Source: Chara braunii (taxonomy: Eukaryota > Streptophyta > Charophyceae > Charales > Characeae). Taken from it: a stretch of 51,884 nucleotides of DNA. Shown piece after piece: positions 9,681 through 19,977 of the stretch (its first letter is position 1; each line of letters starts with the position of its first letter). The position numbers and the translations under genes were made by a program. The stretch covers positions 1,603,234-1,655,117 of the forward strand of contig BFEA01000346.1 in the NCBI GenBank assembly GCA_003427395.1, written 5' to 3'. The notes beneath the pieces were generated by a model, which was given only the letters and a program-made list of their open reading frames with translations, was not told the DNA's origin and ran no database searches.

Positions 9681-10400
9681 GCGGTAGATTCACCCGATTT
9701 TGTTCATCTGTTTGACCAGTCGTGGGTTGGAGGCTTGAACACTCCCCCACCCACCTATACGCACACACTCCCGTAGTTTTCAGTGTTTTAGAGGTAAGCA
9801 CATTTGATTTTGCTTACCCTACCGATGGAAGTATCAAGAGATCCGTTGCACAATCCTCCCACACACTCTCACACATGCACACTCACACGCATACACACAC
9901 TCAAAGAAACGTAGCGCGACAGTGTATTTTTTCATGTTCTAGCAGTGGATTCACTCGTTTTGCTTATCCTATCGATGCTAATAGCGTGAGGTAGCAGCAG
10001 GATCGGAGCACACACGCACATTTTGCTCATCCGATTGAAGAAAGTAGTATGAGGTTCGCTGCGCCATCCACACACACACCCACACGCACACATGCACACA
10101 AGTGCATATCTCGGTAGATTCACTTGATTTTGCTCATTCTATCGACGAAAATAGCATAGATTCCTTTCCCACGATTCATCACACATACACATACAATCCA
10201 TCGAACAAGTGTGGAGGCGTATTTTTCCATGTTCAATCGGAAGACTCATCAGTTTTAACTCATGCTATTTGCGAAAGTAGTATGAGGTAGTCGCGTGATA
10301 CACTCGTTCATCCATACACCCACAAGCCAGGAGTAGTGTATACTTTCGTGTTGTGGCAGTAGATACATTCAATTTCATTCATTTACCGATAGAGGTATCG
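9681..10400 (+). repeat. Degenerate minisatellite, ~7 units with CA-rich spacers
   Basis: A core of about 50 nt containing GTAGATTCACTTGATTTTGC, then TCATCCTATCGA and AATAGTATGAGGTAG recurs at about 9681, 9795, 9945, 10020, 10111, 10235 and 10355 (spacing 75-150 nt). Several cores are preceded by a T-rich TTTTTCATGTT segment, and many are separated by CACACA-rich tracts of variable length. Identity between units is partial. No coding potential is evident. Confidence 0.7.
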
Positions 10401-10667
10401 TACTTACAATCGCGAGGTAGGAGACTTACCTGTTGGTCGGTGCGTCGTTCCGTGAAATAACTCGGACGGTTAACGTACGCAGAATCTCCTCTCCAAGTCT
10501 CGATGTCTCTAAGATACGCGGAGTGCGTTCGTCGTGAGTGCTGACACGAAAACAATGCCTCGACAAAGGTCACAACCGTTCCTATCTGAAGCCTACGGGA
10601 CAAGGGTGCCGAAGTTGGGAATAGGCAATAGGTAAGTTGCCTTCACCCTCCCCCTCTTTTCCTCCTC

Positions 10668-10704
10668 CTTCTTCTTCTTCTTCTTCTTCTTCTTCTTCTT
10701 CTTC
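10668..10704 (+). repeat. (TTC)n microsatellite
   Basis: A TTC run within a longer pyrimidine tract (10640-10800) that starts directly after a GGTAAGT motif at 10631-10637. Confidence 0.9.
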
Positions 10705-10817
10705 GTCTTCTCCTTCTTTGTCTTCGTGCGCCTCCCTCTTTTGCCTGCACGACCATTTTCTCCCCCTCACGCGCTCTTCCTCCCTAAGCTCGACTTTAGT
10801 TTACCCCGTTTTCGGTC

Positions 10818-10880
10818 GGGTGGGGCTCAAACCTGTGACCTCGAGATTGGAACTAGGTACAACTAGACCCCGTTGTGACA
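10818..10880 (-). repeat. tRNA-like fragment, antisense
   Basis: On the minus strand AGGTCACAGGTTTGAGCCCC resembles a B box/T-arm, and 5' of it lies a GGTCTAGTTGTACC segment that could be a decayed D-arm. It could be the head of a tRNA-derived SINE. Too degenerate for a firm call. Confidence 0.3.
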
Positions 10881-11297
10881 GTTGGCACGACGGGGTGGTT
10901 AGTAGTGCAATTTCTTTTGTTTTTCTTTTATTTTTTTTTTAGTTTTATTAGTTAGATTTCGTTTTCCTTGTTTTATTAGTTTTCTTCTTTTTATTTTTTT
11001 TATCGAATCCCGTGATTTCTTTTTTTGGATTCACTTTATGAATTCACCGCTGAAACCGGGGTAGATCCGACCGAGATCGTGAAAGACTTGGCCGCTAAGA
11101 AGTCCGGCGCGAGATAGCGAAGGCGCGGGAGGTACAGCGTAGGGAAGAACGAGAGGGGAATATGTGAAAAGTGGAAAGAAAAGCGAGTAGGAGCGAGGGG
11201 GGATAGCGCAAACGAACTAGAAAAAAAAAGTGGTCGCGCAGGAAAAGGAGGTGCGAGAAGAAAAAAAAGAAGAAGAGGGAAAAAGAACTAACTCAGG

Positions 11298-11367
11298 GTC
11301 AGGCGGACTCAATCCCGACACCCTTTATTTATCAATTTGCCCCTCTAACCTACTGAGCTAGTTCCCA
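11298..11367 (-). repeat. tRNA-derived sequence (SINE head or decayed tRNA), antisense
   Basis: Read on the minus strand: GGGAACTAGCTCAGTAGGTT then AGAGG (an A-box-like D-arm), about 30 nt, then GTCGGGATTGAGTCCG (a B-box-like T-arm). Spacing suits a tRNA. The acceptor ends do not pair well and the anticodon region is not a clean stem. I favour a tRNA-derived repeat. Confidence 0.4.
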
Positions 11368-11369
11368 TA

Positions 11370-12240
11370 TCGAAAAGATGGGGAACAATTTTACTATGTA
11401 TAGAGTACTAGCTCAGCCCAACTAGCGGTCTGAGCCTGTTTCTAAGTGTGTGTGTGTGTGACCCGCAAGGGCACCTGGTTTATCGGATGACCCGAAGATT
11501 GATACTTACCTATGGCCACGACATCAAGGGTTGCGGCGGCGGAAACACTCAAGTAGTGGGTAGGTCAGTACCACACCATGTAGAGGTTGATGTGCCGGGT
11601 ACTCGAGGCCGAGCAGAAAAAGACAAAAGTTGGCTTTTTTAGAGGCCCAGTACCAGTAGCGAGGAGGGTACTAGGTCAAGCAGATTGAGTTTAGACCCTG
11701 TGCGGACGATATCAGAATTTACAACAGTGTCCTCCTTCAAAGAGATCGAGGCACTGGTTGTTTCGGTGGTCGCGTGGTCCAAGAGTAACCACCCAAGAGG
11801 CAACTTTTTTTCTACATATGGGAGGCTGAGCGGTAGCCTCAACCTCGCTCACAACATACAAGTAAGGACAGATGTACCAACTGTCGTTACCTATTATGGT
11901 CGGCAATGTGTTTCTTTTGACTGCCCCGGCTGCATTACCGAGGTTATACTAATTTTTCAGTCGACTTTAGACTTTACGGCAGCGCGACCTACCGACTTTC
12001 CTATACCTGCCGGTCCGACGCTCCTGGACGTCTTCATTTTTGCCTTATCGTCTGAGCCTTTGACTGATTTAGATTGTGGTCGCTGCATCCTGTGCGACCT
12101 TTTCTTGTTTTTTTCCAATCCTCCAACTCTTGCGACCGAAGACTTTTAACTTTTACTAATCTTTACATGTTTTCGTACACTGCGTATCACGGCATATAAT
12201 CACCTAGCGACCTCGTCCTAAATGGTCGAGAAACTAACTT
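11370..12240. other. Open frames without recognisable product
   Basis: A 154-codon plus-strand frame (11685-12149) and shorter overlapping frames on the other strand cover this interval. The protein has no signal peptide, repeat or motif that I can tie to a family. Competing frames of similar length on the other strand argue for chance. A (GT)n run lies at 11447-11460. I do not call a gene. Confidence 0.3.
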
Positions 12241-12248
12241 CATGTCGA

Positions 12249-12576
12249 CATGCCAAAAATTCTTATTTTTCACTTCAGGCTGTTTCCGGTATGGTAACCG
12301 ACGTCGATCCTCCATCGAATGCAAAATCATGAGCAAATACCCTTGTAAGGGTGTTTGCTCCGACAGCGTAGCACTTACTTGTGCACTGCGGTAAAGGGTT
12401 ATCTCGCCCATGTTATGCAAGAGTGATATGCCGGAGTGAAACATTTTTGGCATTCTTGTGCAATGCCTACCTATGACAACCTCAATAGGTAGGTTATACA
12501 AGAGTGATACGTAATGCGATAAGGGGTTATCTCGCCCATGAATGCCAAAAATTATTATTTTTCACTTCAGGCTGTC
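12249..12576 (+). repeat. Dispersed direct repeats
   Basis: ATGCCAAAAATT followed by TTATTTTTCACTTCAGGCTGT occurs at about 12250-12283 and 12542-12575. TTATCTCGCCCATG occurs at about 12399 and 12528, and GCAAGAGTGATA-type words recur between them. This looks like two to three units of a decayed ~290-nt (or nested ~130-nt) duplication, with further echoes to about 12890. Confidence 0.55.
12331..12360. repeat. Hairpin, 14-bp stem
   Basis: GAGCAAATACCCTT, two nucleotides, AAGGGTGTTTGCTC. One G-T pair, otherwise perfect. Confidence 0.8.
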
Positions 12577-12599
12577 ATAGGTAGGCCTATTTTAGAGAC

Positions 12600-13900
12600 T
12601 CGAAGGAGGTTATCGCTTTGATCGAATGTACCAAATATACGTCTCATGAGTCCCGAAAATAGGATAGGGCCGCATAAGGCACAACGTTTCTCCACCAAGG
12701 GAGTTGTCACCATCCTTAGGTAGGAATATCCTAATTGGGCTACCGATCTACATGGGGTGATTTTTACATACTGTGGTAGAGGTGAACCATTGAAGGTGTT
12801 TCTTGTACGTTGTAGCATACGGGGTATGCCTACCTAAACATTAGAACGGGATTCCTGCAAGAATTGTCGCCCATAGCGCTGATATGCCAAACCTAACTAT
12901 ATTTCGATCGACTAGGATCAAACCGGACTACGTGAAACCTCTTCTCTTTATATTACATTCGTATTTAGAAATAGGTGTTTAATCTCTTTATCCTCTTCGT
13001 TCCGTAACTTATTTTATGTCGATAAAGTAAGTTATAAGATGTGCAAAATCGTGTATATGTAGAACGTGCGTAAGTGTGACCATAATACTTAGACATGTGA
13101 GACCGTAAGGTTTGACACTATGATGACGCTTTACGTGATACCAAAGGTATGTGACCCTTTGTGAGTTTTGAGGTTGCACAGAACACTAAAATATCGGTTG
13201 AAGAGTGTCATGAGGTTTTTATATCTGTAACATCACATAGTCGATGAGAAAGTTGTTGAGCCTCCACGACAGTTTGCTTCGAAGCAAATCACAATGATTG
13301 TAAGTGGCGGCATCTGGATGTACAATCCCTGAGAGCGAATTCGTGGACTGAACAAAAAACTTCAATTCCCTTCATGGACTCAAACGTCCAACAATCATGA
13401 CGTCGATTTTGATCCGACTTATATATACACTTAGTATATTACATAGTCAGATAGAAAGTTTATATGACGTTTAGGTGAATCATTCTTTCTGCCACTAATA
13501 CGACTTGCCTCAAAAAGTTTTCCCGTGTATAAAACACATTTGACCAACCATTCATTATTTTTGTACCTTACATGTAAACACAATCAAATGCATTTGATGT
13601 TCTAACGTGCTCAACCCTTAAATCACCAGTACCCCGCCCAACCAAACTTTTTGCTCTTCCTGAATTCATGGAAGGCCTGGGCAGGGTTGGTACAGGCTGG
13701 GTAGAGCCTCGGTAAAGGTGCGGAGGTCATCCGTTTTGAAAACGACAAGGAACGACCAGTGAACAATATCACGAGTTCTCACGAGAAAAAAACGAAAAAA
13801 ACAACAACAGAATAGCAGAAAAAAAAAAAGGTTTATCCTTTGTGCGTGTTGTATTTGAAACGAAAAAAACGAAACAAGTTGTATCTCGTTTTAGAAAAGA
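12600..13900. other. No gene seen
   Basis: Mixed-composition sequence with no supported open frame. A small imperfect hairpin (TAACTTATTTTAT / ATAAAGTAAGTTA) lies near 13001-13033. Confidence 0.4.
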
Positions 13901-13904
13901 TAAT

Positions 13905-14690
13905 GAATCTTCCTTTAAAACATTGATAGATACAGTGAAGATTACATGACCCTGTGCAGGGACGAGAGGTATAAGGGGGGGGCGAAAGCAAAAACGTTAG
14001 TCACCATCATGTTTTGTTTTCTACACGTACCTTCTCTCTGACAAGGCGTGTTGTTCGCACCTCATCAAAAATTTGTGGAGGTTTGTCTATGTGCAATATG
14101 GGAGAGAATCTTCCCTTATAACTTGGATCTATACAGGGAATATTAGCATGACTTTGTGCAAGGATGTTCCGATGAGATTAAGAAATGTTCAAAAAAAAAA
14201 AAGAAAAAAAAAAAGGACAGCCACGATCTAGTATATCTTGTCGTCTTCTCGTGAGGCTATAGGTGGAGCTCCAACCGGTTACTCTGACAAGGCGTACTTC
14301 TCTCGCACGTGAGAAACTTGCTCAGGGCCAACTTGTACGCTGATACTCATTATGGTTATATCAAACTAGAGATACCTTTTGTGTACATTCAACAATGGGC
14401 TAAGGCCTGATTGAAGGCATACTCACACAAGTACTGCCCATAATGTATCTGACAATTACCATGGTCATTTTCTATTATTATTATTTATTTGTGGCTTGCC
14501 AACTAGGTAACGTGCATTCGACGTTCACATAAAAGACCCTCACTGAGGTTATACTCACACTAGTACTTTCCGGAATGTATCTGACCGCTATTACAACGAA
14601 ATCTATGTTTCCTTTTTTTTGTTTTGTTTATTTCCTCTCATTACACGTACTCGAGAATGCCCTCAAACAGGGCATAAAAAAATAGAAAAA
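13905..14690 (+). repeat. Decayed tandem duplications
   Basis: AATCTTCC followed by TTATAAC/TTTAAAAC, a GATACAG...CATGAC segment and TGTGCAGGGA-type sequence occurs at about 13908 and 14106. CTCTGACAAGGCGT occurs at about 14035 and 14281. ATACTCACAC, AGTACT and AATGTATCTGAC occur at about 14418-14453 and 14550-14584. Several old direct duplications with periods of 130-250 nt are superimposed. Confidence 0.5.
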
Positions 14691-14995
14691 GAAAGAAAAG
14701 AAAAGAAGAAGGGTCGACCTGGCTAGCTATATCCTTCAAGACTTTAGTGTTCGATGTCTTTTTCATATGGTATGCTCTTCCCTTTTTCACTGTGCTTCAA
14801 AGCTTAACTTTTGGAAAGTCTTGGTAGAATGGGGCGTAAGACCTGGTTTCCAACTGGCTTATGATGTAGCTTCAGTTGCCTCACTCAGAGCTAAGCTAAT
14901 AAGCTAAAGTGGGTGCTGCTGCCAGGATAGCTCCGGGTAGAATTGTGAGATCCATGGCCTCGTCCTAAGATGTTTTTTTGTAATGAATGGTGAAG

Positions 14996-14998
<3 letters not shown>

Positions 14999-15040
<42 letters not shown>
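14999..15040 (+). repeat. Poly(A) tract of ~42 nt
   Basis: An uninterrupted A-run. It could be the 3' tail of a retroposed sequence lying to its left, but I could not define a 5' end or a target-site duplication. Confidence 0.85.
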
Positions 15041-15044
<4 letters not shown>

Positions 15045-15128
15045 AAGTAGACATTCTGGTCGTCCAACGTTGAAGGATCAGTTCCCCGCTGTATCGAGAG
15101 AAGGTTAAGAACAGTCATATTTTTCATC

Positions 15129-15510
15129 ACCACTTCAAGATGCGACCTGCCTAAACAGGTGGTTTTCAGGGTCTTCGGACCTTTCACCACTTCAGGACCA
15201 TTTAGGTCTGAAAATCCTGAATGGTCCTGAAGTGGTGAAAGTTCCAAAGACCCTGAAAACCACCTGTTTAGGCAGGCTGCATCCTCAAGTGGTGAAGGGT
15301 GGTTTTCATGGTCTTTGAACTTTTCATCACTTCATGACCATTCGTGATTTTTAGACTGCCCAAAACTCTCACTTGACCATTTCAAGACACCCTTCACCAC
15401 TTTAGGATGCATCCTGCCTAAACAGGTGGTTTTCAGGGAATCCGGACCTTTCACCACTTCAGAACCATTCAAGATTTTCAGACTGCCAAAAACTCTCACT
15501 TCATAATTTT
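15129..15510. repeat. Long near-palindrome plus further repeat copies
   Basis: The left arm (~15129-15207: CACCACTTCAAGATG, CTGCCTAAACAGGTGGTTTT, CACCACTTCAGGACCATT) is matched in reverse complement by ~15218-15296, giving a stem of roughly 75-80 bp with few mismatches. The same unit is repeated in direct orientation at ~15300-15375 and ~15400-15510, where CTGCCTAAACAGGTGGTTTT reappears intact. Confidence 0.8.
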
Positions 15511-16121
15511 CATTCCTGAATTTTCAGCTACCCGATAACCGTTTGTGGTTGTATCACAACTTTTCACCAGTTGCCTCCTACCTAAGCAAAGAGGTTCGGT
15601 AACTAAAAAAAATAAAATTTCGAACGAGTGCTTTGTAAGGTCTTGGTGGTTTAAGGTCACGTTATCATATCACTCGCGCCTCAAATTACCCTCAACCCAA
15701 TGATTAACAACTTAACCACTTCTTCAATCCCTTCATAGTCAATCAGAAACTCGAAATCATTCAATTACATTTTATGTGAAAAACATAGGAGGATGTATTT
15801 TTCCTAGAAGACTCAAATTATGTGTGGATATTAGATAATTAAAAAGTTCAGTCAACAAACCGACGTATTATCAAATGATAGTAGAATATGGTGGTTCCAA
15901 CTAAACCGTTCGAAGTATTTCATGCCCGCAACTGATAACACCTACAGACCAAAACCCCATTCCCACATTTAAAAATTACAGGGGATATTATTGTCTCACG
16001 AGCCACCTCCAACTCTTTATTTCGTCCTACCTCCTCCTCTAGTTGATAGCAGAAAATTACTAAAATTTTTGCAACATTTGTTGTAAAACGAGAGACGTAA
16101 AACAAATTATTGTTTATAAAC

Positions 16122-16373
16122 CTAGGCTACCAGCCGGGCCGCCCGGGTCCCGGGTGGCCAGCCCGTGTAATGACAAGGGAAGGTCACAACAAAAAAAAAA
16201 TAATCAAAAAAATTCCAAACAAAAACTATGTTATGCAAAAAAATAAAGTGAACAACGTTTGCCTAAGGGTCATATCGACATTCCTTACCAAATTTAAAAT
16301 ATTATTTATTTTTAGTTTTTAATTTTTTTTTGTCCGGCTTGGCAAATGTCCCCGAGCCACTTTGGTAGCCTAG
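16122..16373 (+). mobile_element. Miniature inverted-repeat element, type A, copy 1
   Basis: It starts CTAGGCTACCAGCCGGGCCG and ends TTTGGTAGCCTAG, giving ~11-bp terminal inverted repeats. TTATAAAC (16114-16121) and TTATGAAC (16374-16381) flank it, a 7/8 match as expected for a duplicated 8-bp target. The 252-bp interior is noncoding: a GC-rich left end, A-rich middle, the shared core (~16226-16299) and a T-rich right side. Eight-bp duplications are typical of the hAT superfamily; no transposase is present, so it would be non-autonomous. Confidence 0.8.
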
Positions 16374-16774
16374 TTATGAACTTAAATAAAATTTTCACAC
16401 CCAAAATGTATTAAATATTATAACTAACATCTTTCATTTAGTAAAAATTCCAACAATAAGTGGATTCTGAAAATGCCCACTAAACCTGATTCAAAGTAAG
16501 ACTCTCGACTCTAAATGAGCTTAAAAATATGACTTACTCTTATAATTTTATAAAACTTTTGGTAGCAGGTCCCAAAAAAAAATGGTCTTCCTAACTTAGC
16601 CAACGAGATTCGAGATAAAACTTTTGAGATTTAAGACTGATCTAAAAATTTGTCAAACTCCAAAATTTGCATAAAATGTTTTGCGGTACTTCAAGTAGGA
16701 AGATGAATTCAAAAAATTCTTAATAAATCATATTCGAAATAAAGTTTCTACTTTTCTTAATTGACTTAAAATAT

Positions 16775-16927
16775 TGAGGAAAAAGTTATTCAGTTTATTT
16801 TTCTGCATAACATTGTTGTTTTTCGGATTTTTTTTGTTTTTTTTGTTTTTTGTTTTTTATTGGGACCTTCCTTGGTTCTTGCACGATCGGACCGCCCCTT
16901 TCCTTGGCGGCCCGATTGGTAGTCTAG
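16775..16927 (-). mobile_element. Type A element, inverted and truncated
   Basis: The inverted core (TCAGTTTATTTTTCTGCATAA) is followed by a T/G-rich run, GGGACCTTCCTTGG, a GGCGGCCCGATTGG segment and the terminus TAGTCTAG. The end corresponding to the other terminal repeat is not recognisable, so the element is 5'-truncated or decayed. Confidence 0.6.
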
Positions 16928-16965
16928 ATAATTCAGTAAAATTTTTGAAAATATTAACTTATTGA

Positions 16966-17259
16966 CCAGGCTACCAGCTGGGCCGCCCGGGTCACCCTAT
17001 TTTTCCGGATGGTCTGGCCGTGCAAAAACTATTAAGGTCCCAGCCAAAAAAAAAAAAAAAAAAAACCAAAAAATCCAAAAAAAAAAACTATGTTATGCAA
17101 AAAAATAAACTGAACAACTTTTGCCTTAGGGTTACATCGAAATTCTTTACCAAATTTAAAATAACAATTTAAATTTAAAAAGTGATTTTTATTTTTTTAT
17201 TTTTTTATTTCTTTTTGGCCCGGCCGGGCAAGTGGACCTGGGGCACTCTCGTAGCCTAG
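16966..17259 (+). mobile_element. Miniature inverted-repeat element, type A, copy 2
   Basis: It begins CCAGGCTACCAGCTGGGCCG and ends CTCGTAGCCTAG. CTTATTGA flanks it on both sides (16958-16965 and 17260-17267), a perfect 8-bp target-site duplication that fixes both ends and the 294-bp length. It holds GGGTCACCCTATTTT, an A-run, the shared core (~17088-17160) and a right end with GGCCCGGCCGGGCAAGTGGA. It lies 39 bp from the inverted truncated copy. Confidence 0.88.
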
Positions 17260-17494
17260 CTTATTGATTTATAAATTTCTAAGTATGCCCATAACAAAAT
17301 TAGAGTTACAACTTAATCCAAAATACTCAGAATGAACAATATAAAATTTATCATAAGAAATTATGATAAGAAAAATATTTGATTGAATATTTGTTATATT
17401 TAAAAACTATTGCAAAACTCACTAAATTCTAAAATGTTTATTCTTATTCAGTAAGTGTCATTCTAAAAAAAACTAACATTTATTTTACTACAAT

Positions 17495-17597
17495 CAGGGT
17501 AACCAGCGTTCGGGACGGGCCGAACGCCCGAACCCGAACGCTGGAACGTATTGGACCCCTTAGGGATGCGTTCGGTCCTTCGGACTGAACGCGGACC

Positions 17598-17631
<34 letters not shown>

Positions 17632-18294
17632 ATCATAAAAAAAATCTGAAAAAAAAGATATGTTATGGAGAAAAATAAATTAAACACGATTTGTCTGAGC
17701 ATTACATCCGAATTTTTTACCAAATTTGAAATAAAAATAAAATATGGAAAACAAATAGTAATAATAAAAATAAAAAAAATAAAAAAAGAATTAAATTTAG
17801 TGAATGTGCGAGCATGTTTTCGACACTGCCATCTTTGACGATTTTTCATTGTTTTTTGGCGTAGCTAAATGCTCTGAAAATTTTCAGCTGTGTACTTCAC
17901 ATAATACAAAACCCACAAAAAAAAATTCAAAAAATAATAAAATTGTTTAGACCCATAACTAAAGTGAAAACAAAAAGTAAAAAGTGAAAAAACACGTGGG
18001 CGAGCCTGTTTTGACACCGCCATCTTTGGCGATATTTAATTATTATTTGGCTTAGCCAAATGACTTGAAAATTTACATGCATGCACCTCACGTCATAGAG
18101 AACTCACAAACAAAAATACAGAAAAAAATAATTATTGTTAGGCCCCGAAATGTTTTTTGGTGGGGGCCGAATGCTGTCGGGTTCGAACCCCGTACGGGAC
18201 CCCGAACGCCCGTACGTACGGAGGCCTGTCCGGGGACCTTCGTACGTACGGAGGCCTGCCCGGGGACCTCCGTACATACGGGCTAGTGACCCTG
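17495..18294 (+). mobile_element. Miniature inverted-repeat element, type B, copy 1 (800 bp)
   Basis: It starts CAGGGTAACCAGCGTTCGGG and ends GGGCTAGTGACCCTG. ACTACAAT flanks both sides (17487-17494 and 18295-18302), a perfect 8-bp target-site duplication. CAGGG/CCCTG ends with 8-bp duplications fit hAT-type elements. The ends are rich in GTTCGGG and CGTACGTACGG words that can form internal hairpins. The interior is AT-rich and noncoding: the shared core at ~17658-17735, then two related blocks, each with GACAC(T/C)GCCATCTTTG and an AAAACCCAC/GAACTCAC segment. No transposase frame. Confidence 0.9.
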
Positions 18295-18299
18295 ACTAC

Positions 18300-18940
18300 A
18301 ATAAATATCTTTTAATTAAGATTGGATTAAATTATTTATGATTGAAACTCCTTATAATACAATTAAAGTACAACAAAAATATTTCATGAACTCCCAAGAC
18401 TTTCATTTCATCTTTAATATAATTTTTAAGCAATAAAGGATACCCCATTCTTAAAAATATAGTTTTCAACTAAAAGGGTAAATTTAAAACTATAATTATA
18501 TTTTTAAAGATGAAATAAAAATTAAAAAATTTTGATGTATTTTATCATGAAATGATTATGTTTTTTTTTTTTTTTTTTTTTTAACCTATACTATATAGTA
18601 GCATTGTACATAAGACTCTAACACTTGGCGAGCATTTATGTGACTAAGCTATAAAAAAATACCCCTTATATGATATCCAATATTGAATAAAACATTCATA
18701 TAAATATAAGTAACTTTTAACTTAGTTCCATATGTAATCCAAGTTAACAACTTCTTGACTTCCTTCATTTTAGCCTTATGAATCAAACACACAGTCAAAC
18801 CATCTACATAAAGGATAAGCCCGACCCTTGAAAAAATAAAGAGAAAGTGATCGGACAATCTATACAAAAGACATACTTCACCTATTCAAGAAACTAACTT
18901 TAATAAAAATGTAGTAAGAATATATATGGAAAAAAGTCCC
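18300..18940. other. AT-rich spacer, no gene seen
   Basis: A/T-rich with a T-run at ~18561-18582. A short minus-strand frame (18649-18867) has no recognisable motif. Confidence 0.4.
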
Positions 18941-18943
18941 AAC

Positions 18944-19602
18944 CTACAAAAAATAAATCAATAAACACGTAGTTAGACCATCTGCATAAAAGGCAACCCC
19001 TTGGAATCTTTTCGGCTCGAAAACATTCAGTGTGTCCTCCAAACGTTCACCATCCGGTGAGACAATCATGTCGTCGTACTCTTTGTTGAGAGCATCAACA
19101 ACTTTTTCGTTGCAACAAAGAGTGGACATAAGACCGACATCAAGGTTATGCCTAGACTGCTTATAGCAACCGCTTATTACTCACCGTAAGAGGGCGCAAA
19201 GGAACATCTGTTATGCCGACAAAAAACATTTTTCACCTTGTCACTTGTCTCAGTATGTGGGAAACACGCCGTTGAAGTAACTCGTTGGACACATGATGTG
19301 ACTGTCTGCAGAAATGTTGATGCACCCATTCATGATTGGGACCCTGCCGCTGGAGATGCAGCCATACCGTAACACTTCGTTCAAACATATACACCTTTCG
19401 CGCACACTAGTCCTTTTTGGGAAACATCATAAGGACAGTAGAGATGAGAGACGTGTTGTGGACTACCCGACTCATGAAAATAGTTAATGTTGGTGATATG
19501 TTTGCCGTCAAACAAGGGAGTGCAGCTATGGCGTCGATGACAATCATCGCAACGACGTTTCGTTACTTCATGATCCACTAGATGATTATCAGGACTAGCC
19601 AT
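18944..19602 (-). pseudogene. Possible decayed protein gene, Cys-rich, unidentified
   Basis: Reading leftwards, a 73-residue frame (19602-19381) contains CDDCHRRHSC and two later cysteines. A shift of frame gives LRYGCISSGRVPIMNGCINI and a following CPTSYFNGVF segment, and after several stops a 61-residue frame (19129-18944) contains CCNEKVVDALNKEYDDM. Composition and lack of low complexity look protein-like, and the three pieces lie in order on one strand, which would suit an old gene broken by frameshifts and stops. I do not recognise a family, and chance is a real alternative. Confidence 0.3.
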
Positions 19603-19742
19603 AATAGGATGTTCTCGACATCAATGACCACCTATTTTTTTCTTTGGCTATCGTGCACACTTCCACCAGCGCCAGGCTCGATTGTCAAACACAAAGCTAC
19701 GGTCGTGAAACAAACACGCCTGCACAACCGGAGAAGCAGGCA

Positions 19743-19746
<4 letters not shown>

Positions 19747-19830
<84 letters not shown>

Positions 19831-19885
19831 NNNNNNNNNNNNNNNNNNNNNNNNNNNNNNNNNNNNNNNNNNNNNNNNNNNNNNN

Positions 19886-19974
<89 letters not shown>
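19747..19974. repeat. (GA)n microsatellite with assembly gap
   Basis: Pure AG dinucleotide on both sides of an N run at 19831-19885. The gap most likely reflects unresolved repeat length. Frames through it (poly Arg-Glu or Ser-Leu) are artefacts. Confidence 0.95.

Positions 19975-19977
<3 letters not shown>

Noticed and set aside
11685-12149. 154-codon open frame
   Set aside because: No domain, no support from neighbouring signals, and comparable frames on the opposite strand.
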